Counted from the first letter of the stretch, positions 15,674 to 24,289 are shown. The stretch: DNA of 64,000 nucleotides from Candidatus Gastranaerophilales bacterium HUM_9 (GCA_002103075.1 DABG01000018.1:124001-188000); one strand, 5' to 3'. The notes: generated by a model not told the origin, from the letters alone. Made by a program: numbers and translations.

Positions 15674-18343
15674 CTAGTTGTTGTAATAATCTCTAACAAC
15701 GCCTTCGAATGCATCGATATAGATTTGACGCATATCACTCATAATAGGATATACTGGGTTAGCACCTGTACATTGGTCGTCAAATGCTAATTCAACCATT
15801 TCATCTAATTTTGCATAGAAGTCTTCTTCAGAAATACCAAAGTCCTTAATAGAATTTGGTAATTGAATATCCTTCATCAATTCGTCGATTGCATTAATCA
15901 ATCTTTGAGTCTTATCAGCATCTGAAGAACCACCCAAACCAAGTTCATCAGCTATTTGAGCATATCTCTTAACTGCACATGGGAACTTGTATTGAGGGAA
16001 TGTTGCTTGTTTCTTAGGACAATCAGTTGCGTTATATTTGATAACTTGTCTGATTAATAATGCGTTAGCAACACCGTGTGGTACATGGAACATAGCACCA
16101 AGTTTGTGAGCCATTGAGTGACACAATCCTAAGAATGAGTTAGCGAATGCCATACCAGCGATTGTTGCAGCATAGTGCATTTTTTCCCTAGCGATAGGAT
16201 CATTAGCACCTTCGTTGTAACTTCTTCTTAAGTATCTGAATACTAATTTACATGCTTCTAATGCGTTTGAGTTTGTAAAGTTTGTAGCCATACAAGAAAC
16301 ATAAGCTTCAATAGCGTGAACTAAAGCATCGATACCTGATGAAGATGTCAAACCTTTTGGCATAGAGTCAACGAAGTTAGGGTCAACAATAGCCATAGAT
16401 GGTGTCAACGCATAATCAGCGATTGCATATTTTACGCCTTCTTTATCATCTGTGATGATTGAGAATGGAGTAACTTCTGAACCAGTACCTGATGTAGTTG
16501 GGATAGCAACCATTTTTGCTTTCTTACCTAGTTCAGGTAATTGACAAATTCTCTTTCTGATATCCATAAATCTCATTGAAATATCAGAGAAGTTTGTATC
16601 AGGTTGTTCATAACGTAACCAAAGAATTTTAGCTGCGTCCATTGGAGAACCACCACCAAGTGCAATAATTGCATCTGGTTCAAATGGTTTCAAGATAGCA
16701 TAAGCTTCTTCAATAGTAGACAATGTTGGGTCTGGTTTAACATCAAAGAATACTTCGTGGTCAATACCCATTTCGTCTAAAACATTAGTAATCTTATTAG
16801 CCATGCCTGAGTTGAACAAGAATCTATCAGTAACGATAAATGCTCTCTTACAGCCTGCTAATTCTCTCAAAGCTAAGTCAGTAGCACCACGTTTGAAGTA
16901 AACTTTTTGAGGAACCTTAAACCATAACATATTTTCTCTCCTTTCTGCAACTCTCTTGTAGTTTAACAAATCACGAACTCCAACGTTTCCAGAAACAGAG
17001 TTGTTACCCCAAGAGCCACAACCTAGAGTCAATGATGGTTCCATACGGAAGTTATACAAATCACCGATACCACCTTGTGAAGAAGGTTGATTAATCAACA
17101 CTCTACAAGCAGGCATTTTTTGAGCGTAAGCATCAATTCTATCTTTCTTACGATCATCTGTATATAATACAGCAGTGTGACCTGCACCACCCTTAGAAAC
17201 AAGAGTATATGCTTTTTCGGCTGCATCTTCAAATGATGATGCTTTATACATAGCCAAAATTGGAGATAATTTTTCACGAGAGAATGGATCTTCCCAATTT
17301 ACTTCTGGTCTTTGACCAACCAAAACTTTAGCGTTTTGAGGAACACTAAAACCAGCCAATTCAGCGATAGTGTGAGCTGATTGACCAACGATTTTAGGGT
17401 GAGCAGTACCTCTTTGAGGATCGATGAATGGAAGTGCAATAAGTTTGTTCATTTCATCTTCGCTCATCAAGTAAGCACCACGTTTTTCTAATTCAGCTTT
17501 AACAGCGTCATAAATACTGTCAACAACAACGATTGATTGTTCAGATGCACAAATCATACCGTTATCGAAAGTTTTTGACATAAGAACTGATGAAACAGCC
17601 ATTTCGATATCAGCAGTTTCGTCAATTACAGCAGATGTGTTACCAGGGCCAACACCTAATGCTGGGTTACCTGATGAATAAGCTGCGTTAACCATACCAG
17701 GACCACCTGTAGCTAAGATACAAGCGATGTCGTTGTGTTTCATCAACTGACCTGATAATTCAATAGAAGCAACATCAATCCAACCAATGATATCTTCAGG
17801 AGCACCTGCAGCAACTGCTGCATCTAGAACAACTTTTGCAGCTGCAATTGTTGATTTTTGAGCTCTTGGGTGTGGTGAAAAGATGATACCGTTTCTTGTT
17901 TTCAAAGCAATCAATGATTTGAAGATTGCTGTTGAAGTAGGGTTAGTTGTAGGTACGATACCTGCTAACACACCCAAAGGTTCAGCAACGATTTTAACAC
18001 CGTTTTCCTTATCGTTATCAATAATTCCACAAGTTTTTGTGTTTTTGTGTTTGTTATAAATGTATTCAGCAGCGAAGTGGTTCTTCATGATTTTATCTTC
18101 AAGAACACCCATGCCTGTTTCTTCAACAGCCATTTTTGCTAATGGAATACGTGCTTTATCAGCAGCTGTAGCGGCAGCTTTAAAAATTTTATCTACTTGT
18201 TCTTGAGAATAAGTAGCGAAAATTCTTTGAGCTTTGTTAACTTTTTGAATCAATAATTCCAATGATTCTGCACTGTCAACTAAAGTACCTACTGCTAAGT
18301 CTTTTTCTAGTTTTTCAACATTTGAACTTTCAGTCTTTGGCAT
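15674..18343 (-). CDS. adhE: Bifunctional acetaldehyde-CoA/alcohol dehydrogenase AdhE
   Basis: The 889-residue protein has the two AdhE halves. The N-terminal aldehyde dehydrogenase part (about 1-440) has the catalytic cysteine in NGMICASEQ (C265). The C-terminal iron-dependent alcohol dehydrogenase part (about 450-889) has GGGSPMDAAK, PTTSGTGSEVTPF and the metal-binding HSMAHKLGAMFHVPHG region. It converts acetyl-CoA to acetaldehyde and then ethanol with two NADH, so it recycles NAD+ during fermentation. The ATG at 18343 is chosen because AAGGAG lies about six bases upstream; an in-frame ATG at 18388 would add 15 residues and has no ribosome site. The length is normal for the family. It is monocistronic, with a promoter and a Rex-like operator just upstream. 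Confidence 0.96.
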   Translation of the reverse strand: MPKTESSNVEKLEKDLAVGTLVDSAESLELLIQKVNKAQRIFATYSQEQVDKIFKAAATAADKARIPLAKMAVEETGMGVLEDKIMKNHFAAEYIYNKHKNTKTCGIIDNDKENGVKIVAEPLGVLAGIVPTTNPTSTAIFKSLIALKTRNGIIFSPHPRAQKSTIAAAKVVLDAAVAAGAPEDIIGWIDVASIELSGQLMKHNDIACILATGGPGMVNAAYSSGNPALGVGPGNTSAVIDETADIEMAVSSVLMSKTFDNGMICASEQSIVVVDSIYDAVKAELEKRGAYLMSEDEMNKLIALPFIDPQRGTAHPKIVGQSAHTIAELAGFSVPQNAKVLVGQRPEVNWEDPFSREKLSPILAMYKASSFEDAAEKAYTLVSKGGAGHTAVLYTDDRKKDRIDAYAQKMPACRVLINQPSSQGGIGDLYNFRMEPSLTLGCGSWGNNSVSGNVGVRDLLNYKRVAERRENMLWFKVPQKVYFKRGATDLALRELAGCKRAFIVTDRFLFNSGMANKITNVLDEMGIDHEVFFDVKPDPTLSTIEEAYAILKPFEPDAIIALGGGSPMDAAKILWLRYEQPDTNFSDISMRFMDIRKRICQLPELGKKAKMVAIPTTSGTGSEVTPFSIITDDKEGVKYAIADYALTPSMAIVDPNFVDSMPKGLTSSSGIDALVHAIEAYVSCMATNFTNSNALEACKLVFRYLRRSYNEGANDPIAREKMHYAATIAGMAFANSFLGLCHSMAHKLGAMFHVPHGVANALLIRQVIKYNATDCPKKQATFPQYKFPCAVKRYAQIADELGLGGSSDADKTQRLINAIDELMKDIQLPNSIKDFGISEEDFYAKLDEMVELAFDDQCTGANPVYPIMSDMRQIYIDAFEGVVRDYYNN

Positions 18344-18412
18344 TTTTTTCTCCTTTTTTATGTAATGAAATATTTGTTTTAAATCCATAATTTTATGTCC
18401 ATAGTAGTTATT

Positions 18413-18460
18413 TTGTGTAATTTATACACTAATATTATAAAACAAAAAAACTGTTGTCAA
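18413..18460 (-). promoter_or_regulatory. adhE promoter with Rex-like operator
   Basis: On the minus strand a perfect -35 TTGACA (18455-18460) and a perfect -10 TATAAT (18434-18439) are 15 bases apart. Immediately downstream, over the predicted start site, lies TTGTGTAATTTATACACTAA (18413-18432, plus-strand reading). This is an imperfect palindrome close to the redox repressor Rex consensus TTGTGA-N6-TCACAA. Rex controls adhE by NADH/NAD+ in many anaerobes; its use here is inferred. Confidence 0.5.
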
Positions 18461-18693
18461 AGCAATTTTAGTAGAAAATAACAAGTCTTTAGATAATATT
18501 AATATCTATTAAAATCGAGTGGATTATATATTTTTTATTCATGATATTAGCTTGATATATTAATTTATATTGTAACCATTACACCACACACAATATAAAA
18601 TATGAACAAAATAATTTTTGCTAATCTCCTCTAAAAAGATGAGTTTTTGATAAGTTTTGTAATGTTTTTTCAAATAATGACGTAAACAATAAT

Positions 18694-18766
18694 ATGAAAG
18701 CCAAATGGTTTTCATACCTCCTCCCCAAGTCTAGTAGCCGCTCTGAAAAAAGACGGCTTTTTTTTG
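18694..18766 (+). ncRNA. Candidate Yfr1-like anti-Shine-Dalgarno small RNA
   Basis: On the plus strand a 10-bp hairpin (18694-18715, ATGAAAGCCA/TGGTTTTCAT) is followed by an unpaired ACCTCCTCCCC stretch (18716-18726). An intrinsic terminator (AGCCG 18736-18740 with CGGCT 18754-18758, then eight T) ends it. Two hairpins flanking an exposed CU-rich anti-ribosome-binding sequence is the layout of cyanobacterial Yfr1 and of RsaE-type regulators. The rest of the 18389-18854 gap shows no gene. On the minus strand the same bases give GGGGAGGAGG before an ATG and a frame of about 51 codons, a less likely reading because the terminator points the other way. No clear promoter was found. Confidence 0.45.
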
Positions 18767-18854
18767 TTTTTAGAATATTATATACATTTATTGAGTAAGT
18801 ATGCCTAAATACAAAATATTGAAACGAATTCAACACTTACGCATTTATATATTT

Positions 18855-19670
18855 CTATCCCTCAAGTGACAACTTATGTTCGCGTCTTTGTTTGGCAATA
18901 ATTTCTGCTGTCATATCTTTTATGAGTTCTTTTTTTTCATCAAACATGAAAAATGGTGCATCGTCATAGGGTTCATCATCACTGAATTTTATATTTTTTT
19001 CATACATCTTTTCTCTAAATTTTACCTCATCAGAAAATGCATTACGTTCTGTTTCCATACAATGACGTAGGTCTTGAAGACAGTCTACGTGAGTTCTTTC
19101 AGGACGTTGTTTTAAGAAACTATTTATTGCCTTACGAGTATTTTTCAACTCTTTTTCTTTTGATTTTGGAGATAAATCATCTACATCATGATAAACTTTA
19201 TCTAACAAATTATTATACGCACGACCACCTGATCTATCAATTGTCATTTTATTAACTCTTGCAGAGCATTTAGGGTTACATAAATTATCTAAAACATGCC
19301 TGCACTCGTGAAAAACTGTATCTAAATTTTCAGTTGATATTTTACCATCTTTCATTGGAATTTCAATTGTTTGACCTATTAAAGTACCGTCATCAGCTTC
19401 AATCATATCAGAACAACCTTCGACATCTTCTTCATCAGATTCAAAAGGAATTATATCTATTCTTTTTTGTTCAGGAATGGTTTCCTTTAAACTTTTTTCA
19501 AACACATCTACAGATAGTTCGTTATTTTTTATATGAGGTTCTATTTTTTCATAAATTTGTTCATTAAGACGTTCAGCAAAACGTCTTCTGTCTTCAACAG
19601 AGCCTTTTACGATATCGTATGAAAATTTTATGTTGGGTGATACAGATAAATCCATACTTATAAAAAGCAT
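18855..19670 (-). CDS. HExxH-motif protein, possible metallopeptidase
   Basis: The 271-residue soluble protein has VFHECRHVLD in its middle (about residue 120), an HExxH zinc-binding motif in a helix. A Cys-containing stretch (NLCNPKCSARV) follows directly. The rest is helical and highly charged, with many Glu and Lys and no signal peptide or membrane segment. A second window protein at 59300-60562 has the same kind of motif in a different scaffold. HExxH alone does not prove protease activity, and I could not assign a third zinc ligand with certainty. No clear ribosome site precedes the ATG at 19670 or the alternative ATG at 19655. The gene stands alone. Confidence 0.7.
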   Translation of the reverse strand: MLFISMDLSVSPNIKFSYDIVKGSVEDRRRFAERLNEQIYEKIEPHIKNNELSVDVFEKSLKETIPEQKRIDIIPFESDEEDVEGCSDMIEADDGTLIGQTIEIPMKDGKISTENLDTVFHECRHVLDNLCNPKCSARVNKMTIDRSGGRAYNNLLDKVYHDVDDLSPKSKEKELKNTRKAINSFLKQRPERTHVDCLQDLRHCMETERNAFSDEVKFREKMYEKNIKFSDDEPYDDAPFFMFDEKKELIKDMTAEIIAKQRREHKLSLEG

Positions 19671-19777
19671 ATAAAAATATTTTTTGCCAATACCTATTCA
19701 ATCAATTAAAAACAAAGATTTTTGTATATTATAAGCAATTTATTTTCTAAATTGAAATAAAAACATTTATAACAATA

Positions 19778-19813
19778 CTTTATTTCAATTTCAGTTGCAA
19801 AATTGAAATAAAG
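19778..19813. repeat. Perfect 14-bp inverted repeat
   Basis: CTTTATTTCAATTT (19778-19791) and AAATTGAAATAAAG (19800-19813) form a perfect hairpin with an 8-nt loop. A related half-copy (AAATTGAAATAAAA) lies at 19749-19762. The 19671-19885 stretch otherwise holds no supported gene; a 13-codon plus-strand frame (ATG at 19822, MRGGRPCKVCGGG) lies inside it. Confidence 0.5.
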
Positions 19814-19886
19814 ATGCCATAATGCGTGGCGGTAGACCTTGCAAAGTTTGTGGTGGGGGATAATAACAAGTACTGTTGTTATAGAC

Positions 19887-19915
19887 TTGACAAAAATGGG
19901 AAAATAATAAATAAT
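19887..19915 (+). promoter_or_regulatory. Promoter of the antisense RNA
   Basis: On the plus strand a perfect -35 TTGACA (19887-19892), a 17-base spacer and -10 AATAAT (19910-19915, 5 of 6) predict a start near 19922, at the edge of the structured toxin region. Confidence 0.6.
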
Positions 19916-19921
19916 AAAAAT

Positions 19922-20010
19922 ACAGGGTGACACCTTGAGAAAGTGTCAAGTACTCTGAAGAAAGTCTAACGGCTCTTATCTTTTACGGTAAGTGCCGTTT
20001 CTTGTTATGA
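19922..20010 (+). ncRNA. Candidate antitoxin RNA of a type I toxin-antitoxin pair
   Basis: The transcript would begin at ACAGGGTGACACC and contain the hairpin GACAC/GTGTC (19929-19948 region). It would end at the hairpin AACGGC/GCCGTT (about 19968-20002) followed by TTTCTTG. It overlaps the 3' half of the small open reading frame on the other strand, including its stop codon. This convergent antisense arrangement matches type I pairs such as TxpA/RatA. It is inferred from promoter, hairpins and overlap; no sequence match to a known antitoxin is claimed. Confidence 0.45.
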
Positions 20011-20056
20011 ACAAAATTAAAAATATCATTATTAATGTTAAATTTAAGTTTTCCAT
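19976..20056 (-). CDS. 26-residue membrane peptide, candidate type I toxin
   Basis: The peptide begins MENLNLTLIMIFLILFI, a single membrane-spanning segment, and ends with the basic tail TRNGTYRKR. This is the size and layout of type I toxins and small holin-like peptides. AGAAAGAGG lies six bases before the ATG, but the same bases pair with CTCTTTCTA near the 5' end of the predicted mRNA, which would hide the ribosome site. The predicted mRNA (about 20146 to 19915) also has complementary ends: ACAGGGT with ACCCTGT and AGTACTCT with AGAGTACT. Such long-range 5'-3' pairing keeps type I toxin mRNAs inactive until processed. The identity of the family is unknown. Confidence 0.5.
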   Translation of the reverse strand: MENLNLTLIMIFLILFITRNGTYRKR

Positions 20057-20152
20057 AATGACCTCTTTCTAGTCGGGAACCAACCCGAAAGTCTAATACA
20101 ATTATTGTAAGTAAGTTCCTTTTAGAAAGAGTACTCTTTACCCTGTTAAATT

Positions 20153-20181
20153 ATTTTAATATATTTTCTTTTTCTTGTCTA
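20153..20181 (-). promoter_or_regulatory. Promoter of the candidate toxin mRNA
   Basis: On the minus strand -35 TAGACA (20176-20181), a 17-base spacer and -10 TAAAAT (20153-20158) predict a start near 20146, so the mRNA would begin AACAGGGTAAAG. Both boxes match consensus at 5 of 6 positions. Confidence 0.55.
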
Positions 20182-20201
20182 TTTGTTAAATTTTATTTTT
20201 C

Positions 20202-20260
20202 TGGATTGCCACGGCTCTCTCTACGTTCAAGCCTCGCAATGACGGGATAAAATCGTCATT
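20202..20260. repeat. Dispersed repeat, short copy B
   Basis: CTGGATTGCCACGGCTCTC...CCTCGCAATGACGGG is a short copy of the GATTGCCACG/CGCAATGACG repeat that recurs near 14.1-14.3, 23.1-23.2 and 27.2 kb. It sits just downstream of lipA. Confidence 0.6.
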
Positions 20261-20295
20261 GACAGTAGTGGAATCAAGTTTTAAATGACTTATGT

Positions 20296-21174
20296 TTACT
20301 CCTCGCAGAGTTTTTTTGCATGATAAGAGCTACGTACCAACGGATCAATCTGATATTTTTTAAACCCAAGCTCCTTAGCCTTTTCTCTCAAACAATCATA
20401 TTCATCAAGTTTATAATACTTAACCACTTCCAAATGCTGTTTTGACGGTCTAATATACTGTCCAATCGTCAAAATATCACAATCAACACTCCTCAAGTCC
20501 TTCATAGTTTCTTCTATCTGTTCTAAGCTCTCACCCAGCCCTATCATAAACCCTGACTTTGTAGGAATATCACTATTTTTCTTCACATAATCCAACACAG
20601 ACAAAGACAAGTCATAATTTCCTAAAGGTCTTGCCTCATCAAATATTCCTCTCACAGTTTCTATATTATGGTTGAACACGTCAGGCTTTGCCTCAATAAT
20701 AGTATCCAATGATTCTTTATTAAACTCATATCTAGAATGTCTACTTCTAAAATCAGGAGTCAAAATCTCAACCTTAGTATTAGGTGACAATCGTCTAATC
20801 TCTCTTATGCACTCAGCGAAATGTTCAGCACCACCATCTTCAACATCATCTCTTGTGACAGAAGTAATAACAGAATAATCCAACCCCAACTCTGCAACTG
20901 CCTCAGCAACTCGTCTAGGTTCGTCCTTATCTAACGGTTCAGGTCTAGCTGTAGAAATATTGCAATACTTACAGTTCCTTGTACAAACATTTCCCATAAT
21001 CAAAAATGTAGCCGTATTATGCTGATAACACTCGTTCTTATTAGGACATCTTGCCCCCTCACAAACAGTATTCAAATGTTTTGATTTCAATATATGTCTA
21101 ACCGTCTTTGTTTTATCAGTATCAATAATCGGACGTTTCAAATAATCAGGTAATCTTTTTGTTATTTCTTTCAT
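20296..21174 (-). CDS. lipA: Lipoyl synthase
   Basis: The 292-residue radical SAM enzyme inserts two sulfur atoms into octanoyl groups bound to lipoyl domains. Both iron-sulfur sites are visible: the auxiliary cluster cysteines C38, C43 and C49 in CEGARCPNKNEC, and the radical SAM CxxxCxxC at C64, C68 and C71 (CTRNCKYC). The C-terminal DPLVRSSYHA carries the serine that ligates the auxiliary cluster. The length is normal. Its ATG overlaps the stop of the upstream lpd by four bases (ATGA), so the two are translationally coupled. The pair suggests a lipoate-dependent dehydrogenase or glycine cleavage system encoded elsewhere. Confidence 0.96.
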   Translation of the reverse strand: MKEITKRLPDYLKRPIIDTDKTKTVRHILKSKHLNTVCEGARCPNKNECYQHNTATFLIMGNVCTRNCKYCNISTARPEPLDKDEPRRVAEAVAELGLDYSVITSVTRDDVEDGGAEHFAECIREIRRLSPNTKVEILTPDFRSRHSRYEFNKESLDTIIEAKPDVFNHNIETVRGIFDEARPLGNYDLSLSVLDYVKKNSDIPTKSGFMIGLGESLEQIEETMKDLRSVDCDILTIGQYIRPSKQHLEVVKYYKLDEYDCLREKAKELGFKKYQIDPLVRSSYHAKKLCEE

Positions 21175-22421
21175 AATCTCATCAACCCCTCAAATATACC
21201 CTCTGAATATGTAGGGTGCGCAAAACAAACCTTTTTCAACTCATCTACTGATATCTCATTCTGAATTGCAATAACCAACTGTTGAACCAATGAAGAAGCC
21301 TCTTTTGAAACAATACTTGCCCCAACAATCTTGTTTTCTTTTGCAAGTATCTTAATGAACCCCTCTGTAGAATTATCACATTGAGATTTACCCAACGCAG
21401 AAACAAGTATAACCGATTTTTGATAATTTTCATCTTCTTCCTTACACTTAGAAACCTCGCCAACCCACGCAATTTCAGGAGTTCCATATATAACAGATGG
21501 CACAAGTTTTTTATCAAACGGAATACCCAAAGCCAAGTCCTTTGCCTGACTCATAGCATAATGTGCAAGCTGGATTTCTCCACAAGCATCACCAATACAC
21601 TCAACATCAAATTCCGTATTAGGTCGAACAGCCTCTCTACCTACAGCAACCAAAACGCACTCAGGTTCAAGTTCTTCACCATTAGAAAGCACAACTTTTT
21701 TATTAACAATCTTCTCTACACAAGTCGACAAATAAGTCTTAATCTTTTTCATCTTAAAAATACGTTCAACACGTTTTGACACTTCCCAATCAGCCAACGG
21801 CACAAGTCGTTCTGCCAACTCAACCACGCTAACCTCAACCCCAAACGCTGACAAAATTCTTGCCCATTCAATACCAATAGCACCCGAACCAACAATAACA
21901 ATACTTTTAGGCAACTTTGTCATAGCTAAAATATCATCAGATGATAAAATAAACTCATGGTCATATTCAAGCCCTTTTATAACACGTGGTTTAGATCCAG
22001 TCGCAACAACAATTTCATCACAACAATATTCTTCACCATCAGCCAAAACCTTGTCATCAGCAACAACCTTTGCTTCAGCATTAACAACCTTAATTTTAGC
22101 GTTCTTAACCATCAACTCTAATGACTTCAAGAGTTTTTGAACAACACCGTTTTTGTATTCAACGACTTTTTCAAAATCAACATCAATATTTTCACACATC
22201 AGACCTAATTTATCAGCAGACTTCATCTCCGTATATAAGTCAGCCACATGCATAAAAGCTTTTGTAGGAATACAACCTCTGTTCAAACAAGTTCCACCTA
22301 GCTTATCTTTTTCAAAAAGAACAACAGATTTACCCTTAGAAACCTCATAGAAAGCAGTCGTATAACCTGCTGGTCCACCACCAATTATCCCTACATCATA
22401 TCTAGTCAAATCGTTTGTCAT
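21171..22421 (-). CDS. lpd: Dihydrolipoamide dehydrogenase (E3)
   Basis: The 416-residue flavoprotein has an N-terminal FAD site (GIIGGGPAGY, residues 11-20) and the redox disulfide in GGTCLNRGCIPTK (C45, C50). A second nucleotide-binding motif (VIVGSGAIGIEWARIL) and the C-terminal catalytic FAHPTYSEG with the active-site His-Glu pair follow. It reoxidises dihydrolipoamide on E2 or GcvH with NAD+. It is about 40-50 residues shorter than most E3 proteins, with the shortening between the NAD and interface domains; all catalytic residues remain. GGGGGAG precedes the ATG. It is the first gene of the lpd-lipA operon and is divergent from ruvC. Confidence 0.92.
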   Translation of the reverse strand: MTNDLTRYDVGIIGGGPAGYTTAFYEVSKGKSVVLFEKDKLGGTCLNRGCIPTKAFMHVADLYTEMKSADKLGLMCENIDVDFEKVVEYKNGVVQKLLKSLELMVKNAKIKVVNAEAKVVADDKVLADGEEYCCDEIVVATGSKPRVIKGLEYDHEFILSSDDILAMTKLPKSIVIVGSGAIGIEWARILSAFGVEVSVVELAERLVPLADWEVSKRVERIFKMKKIKTYLSTCVEKIVNKKVVLSNGEELEPECVLVAVGREAVRPNTEFDVECIGDACGEIQLAHYAMSQAKDLALGIPFDKKLVPSVIYGTPEIAWVGEVSKCKEEDENYQKSVILVSALGKSQCDNSTEGFIKILAKENKIVGASIVSKEASSLVQQLVIAIQNEISVDELKKVCFAHPTYSEGIFEGLMRL

Positions 22422-22505
22422 AACTCCCCCAGTCTTTAGTCATTTAATTGTACTACGAAACGATATTATTAGGCAAATATTTATAAATATGATATCATTA
22501 TAACT

Positions 22506-22988
22506 ATGAGAATTTTGGGAATTGATCCGGGAATGGCGATTGTCGGATACGGAATAATAAATTACGAAAACGACAAAATAACACTAGAAACATCAGGTTC
22601 TATCCAAACAAACAAAAACCTGACAGATAGCGAACGCTTATTAGAAATTTATAACGACCTATCAGTAATAATCGAAAAATACAAGCCTGATTTTGCATCA
22701 ATAGAAAAACTATTTTTCTTCAAAAACCAACGAACAATAATACCTGTTGCTGAGGCTAGAGGTGTGATTTTAACGGCACTCCAAAAATATGATGTACCGT
22801 TTGCAGAATACACACCAATCGAAGTTAAACAAGTTTTGACAGGCTATGGTAGAGCAGAGAAAAAAGAAGTTGAACAACGTGTAGGACTTGTGCTTGGCAC
22901 AGATGATTTGCCCAAACTAGATGATACTGTTGATGCTATAGCTATTGCAATCTGTCACACAAGAAATATCCATGCCTGCGTTAAGTAA
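22506..22988 (+). CDS. ruvC: Crossover junction endodeoxyribonuclease RuvC
   Basis: The 160-residue nuclease resolves Holliday junctions. The four acidic catalytic residues of the RNase H-like fold are in place: D7 (MRILGIDPGM), E67 (ASIEKLFF), D140 and D143 (LDDTVDAIAIA). The length matches the family. No ruvA or ruvB is adjacent. No Shine-Dalgarno sequence precedes the ATG; instead a -10-like TATCAT ends seven bases upstream, suggesting a leaderless or nearly leaderless mRNA. The ATGATATCATTATAA motif just before the gene also occurs before secA. Confidence 0.95.
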   Translation: MRILGIDPGMAIVGYGIINYENDKITLETSGSIQTNKNLTDSERLLEIYNDLSVIIEKYKPDFASIEKLFFFKNQRTIIPVAEARGVILTALQKYDVPFAEYTPIEVKQVLTGYGRAEKKEVEQRVGLVLGTDDLPKLDDTVDAIAIAICHTRNIHACVK

Positions 22989-23461
22989 TCTGTCATTGCA
23001 AACGATTGAACAGTATGCAATATATTAAGTGCGACAATCCATAAATCAACAGTTCTGCGTACATAAAAAAACTTTTTCTGGATTACCACGTCACTTCGTT
23101 GTCTTGGATTATTCGGGCGTGCTAAACACTATATTCACTTTTAAATTCTAACGGATTTAGCCGTTCATTCCGTGTTTTACGCCCTTACGGGTTTCACTTC
23201 GTTTACCCTACCGAAAATCCGCTCCTCGTAATGACCTGCTATACATGTTTAGTGGGATTCTTCGGTCGTTACACTCCCTCTGAATGACAGTTTGGGTGTG
23301 TCATTCAGAGCGTGCTGTAAGTATTTCTTTATGGCAAGCGTGGAATCCCTGTAAAGACTTTATAGAGATGCTGAATCAAGTTCAGCATGACGCATTATAT
23401 TTGTTTTTAGGGTCATCCTGAATTTATTTCAGGATGACCCTAACGTCTTTGCCACTGCCTC
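22989..23461. repeat. Dispersed repeat cluster C
   Basis: No gene is seen in this gap. It holds several repeat types: GTCATTGC... and GACAATCCATAAATCAACAG (22993-23061), CTGGATTACCACGTCACTTC (23079-23098), GGATTCTTCGGTCGTTACAC...CTCTGAATGAC (23251-23288), TCATTCAGAGCGTGCTG (23302-23318), and a perfect 15-bp hairpin TAGGGTCATCCTGAA/TTCAGGATGACCCTA (23408-23442). The last element sits 20 bases after the nadK stop and may also end that transcript. Confidence 0.7.
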
Positions 23462-24238
23462 TTATTCAGAAATTGCTGAAACACCCCAATAAAGTTTATT
23501 CTTCAAGATAGAATAAAACTCATTTTTAGGGAACGCCATCTTTGCTTTAGTCCTAGTTTTTTCAATAACTATTTCATTTAAGTCACTTATATTTTGCTGA
23601 CCATCAGCAGAAATATTCATTCCCTCGCTTTTTATTGTAACAGTTTCATCATCAGGAATAACAAGTGGACGAACCGTCATTGTATGAGGACAAATTGGAA
23701 CAATAACCATACAATTTAATTCTGGTGACAAAACAGGTCCCCCTGCAGAAAGTCCATAAGCCGTAGACCCCGTAGGTGTTGAAACAACAAGCCCATCAGC
23801 AATACAATCATATACGTGATTTCCGTTTATAAACAAACTGAATTTTGATGTACGGTTACACGTAGAGCCTTTAATAACGAAGTCATTAAGAGCCTTTAAT
23901 CCACTACCTTTAAGCATTATACGTTCTTGAACTTCATATTGTTTTTCTTTTAAGATTTCAACCAATTTATCGATATCACTCGGTTTTATTAAAGACAAAA
24001 AACCAAGTCTACCAAGATTTACACCCATTACAGGTGTATCAAATTCTGAATAAAAACGTGTGGTTTTTAACATCGTTCCATCGCCACCAATCGCAAACAC
24101 AAAATCAAACCCAGACTTCAAATTATCTATATCCAAAACCTCTGCTTCAAGTCCCTCATGCCTGAACCTCTCAGACATCTTATGACTTAAATCAGATGAT
24201 TTTTCTATATTCGGATTAGTAACGATTGCAACTTTCAT
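23462..24238 (-). CDS. nadK: NAD kinase
   Basis: The 258-residue enzyme phosphorylates NAD+ to NADP+. The GGDGT motif (51-55) and the conserved loop ADGLVVSTPTGSTAYGLSAG followed by GPV are present, as is PICPH further on. The length fits the compact bacterial form. The usual LNE motif reads LND here (ALNDFVI), a conservative change. AAAGGTG precedes the ATG. It is the last gene of an operon with the UPF0173 hydrolase and the TPR protein, 51 bases after the TPR gene. Confidence 0.95.
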   Translation of the reverse strand: MKVAIVTNPNIEKSSDLSHKMSERFRHEGLEAEVLDIDNLKSGFDFVFAIGGDGTMLKTTRFYSEFDTPVMGVNLGRLGFLSLIKPSDIDKLVEILKEKQYEVQERIMLKGSGLKALNDFVIKGSTCNRTSKFSLFINGNHVYDCIADGLVVSTPTGSTAYGLSAGGPVLSPELNCMVIVPICPHTMTVRPLVIPDDETVTIKSEGMNISADGQQNISDLNEIVIEKTRTKAKMAFPKNEFYSILKNKLYWGVSAISE

Positions 24239-24289
24239 TTTTCACCTTTTATAATTTACAAAATTATGACCTATGTTTTATTCTTACCA

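Noticed and set aside
18621..18836. 71-codon minus-strand frame
   Set aside because: It reads through the sRNA terminator hairpin and has an unlikely composition.
19706..19933. 75-codon minus-strand frame
   Set aside because: It crosses the antisense RNA promoter and a perfect inverted repeat and has no ribosome site; more likely a by-product of the non-coding structure.
19922..20146. RNase P RNA
   Set aside because: A GAAGAAAGTCTAACGGCTC stretch recalls the RNase P core motif, but the other conserved blocks are missing and a small membrane-peptide frame with promoters explains the region better.
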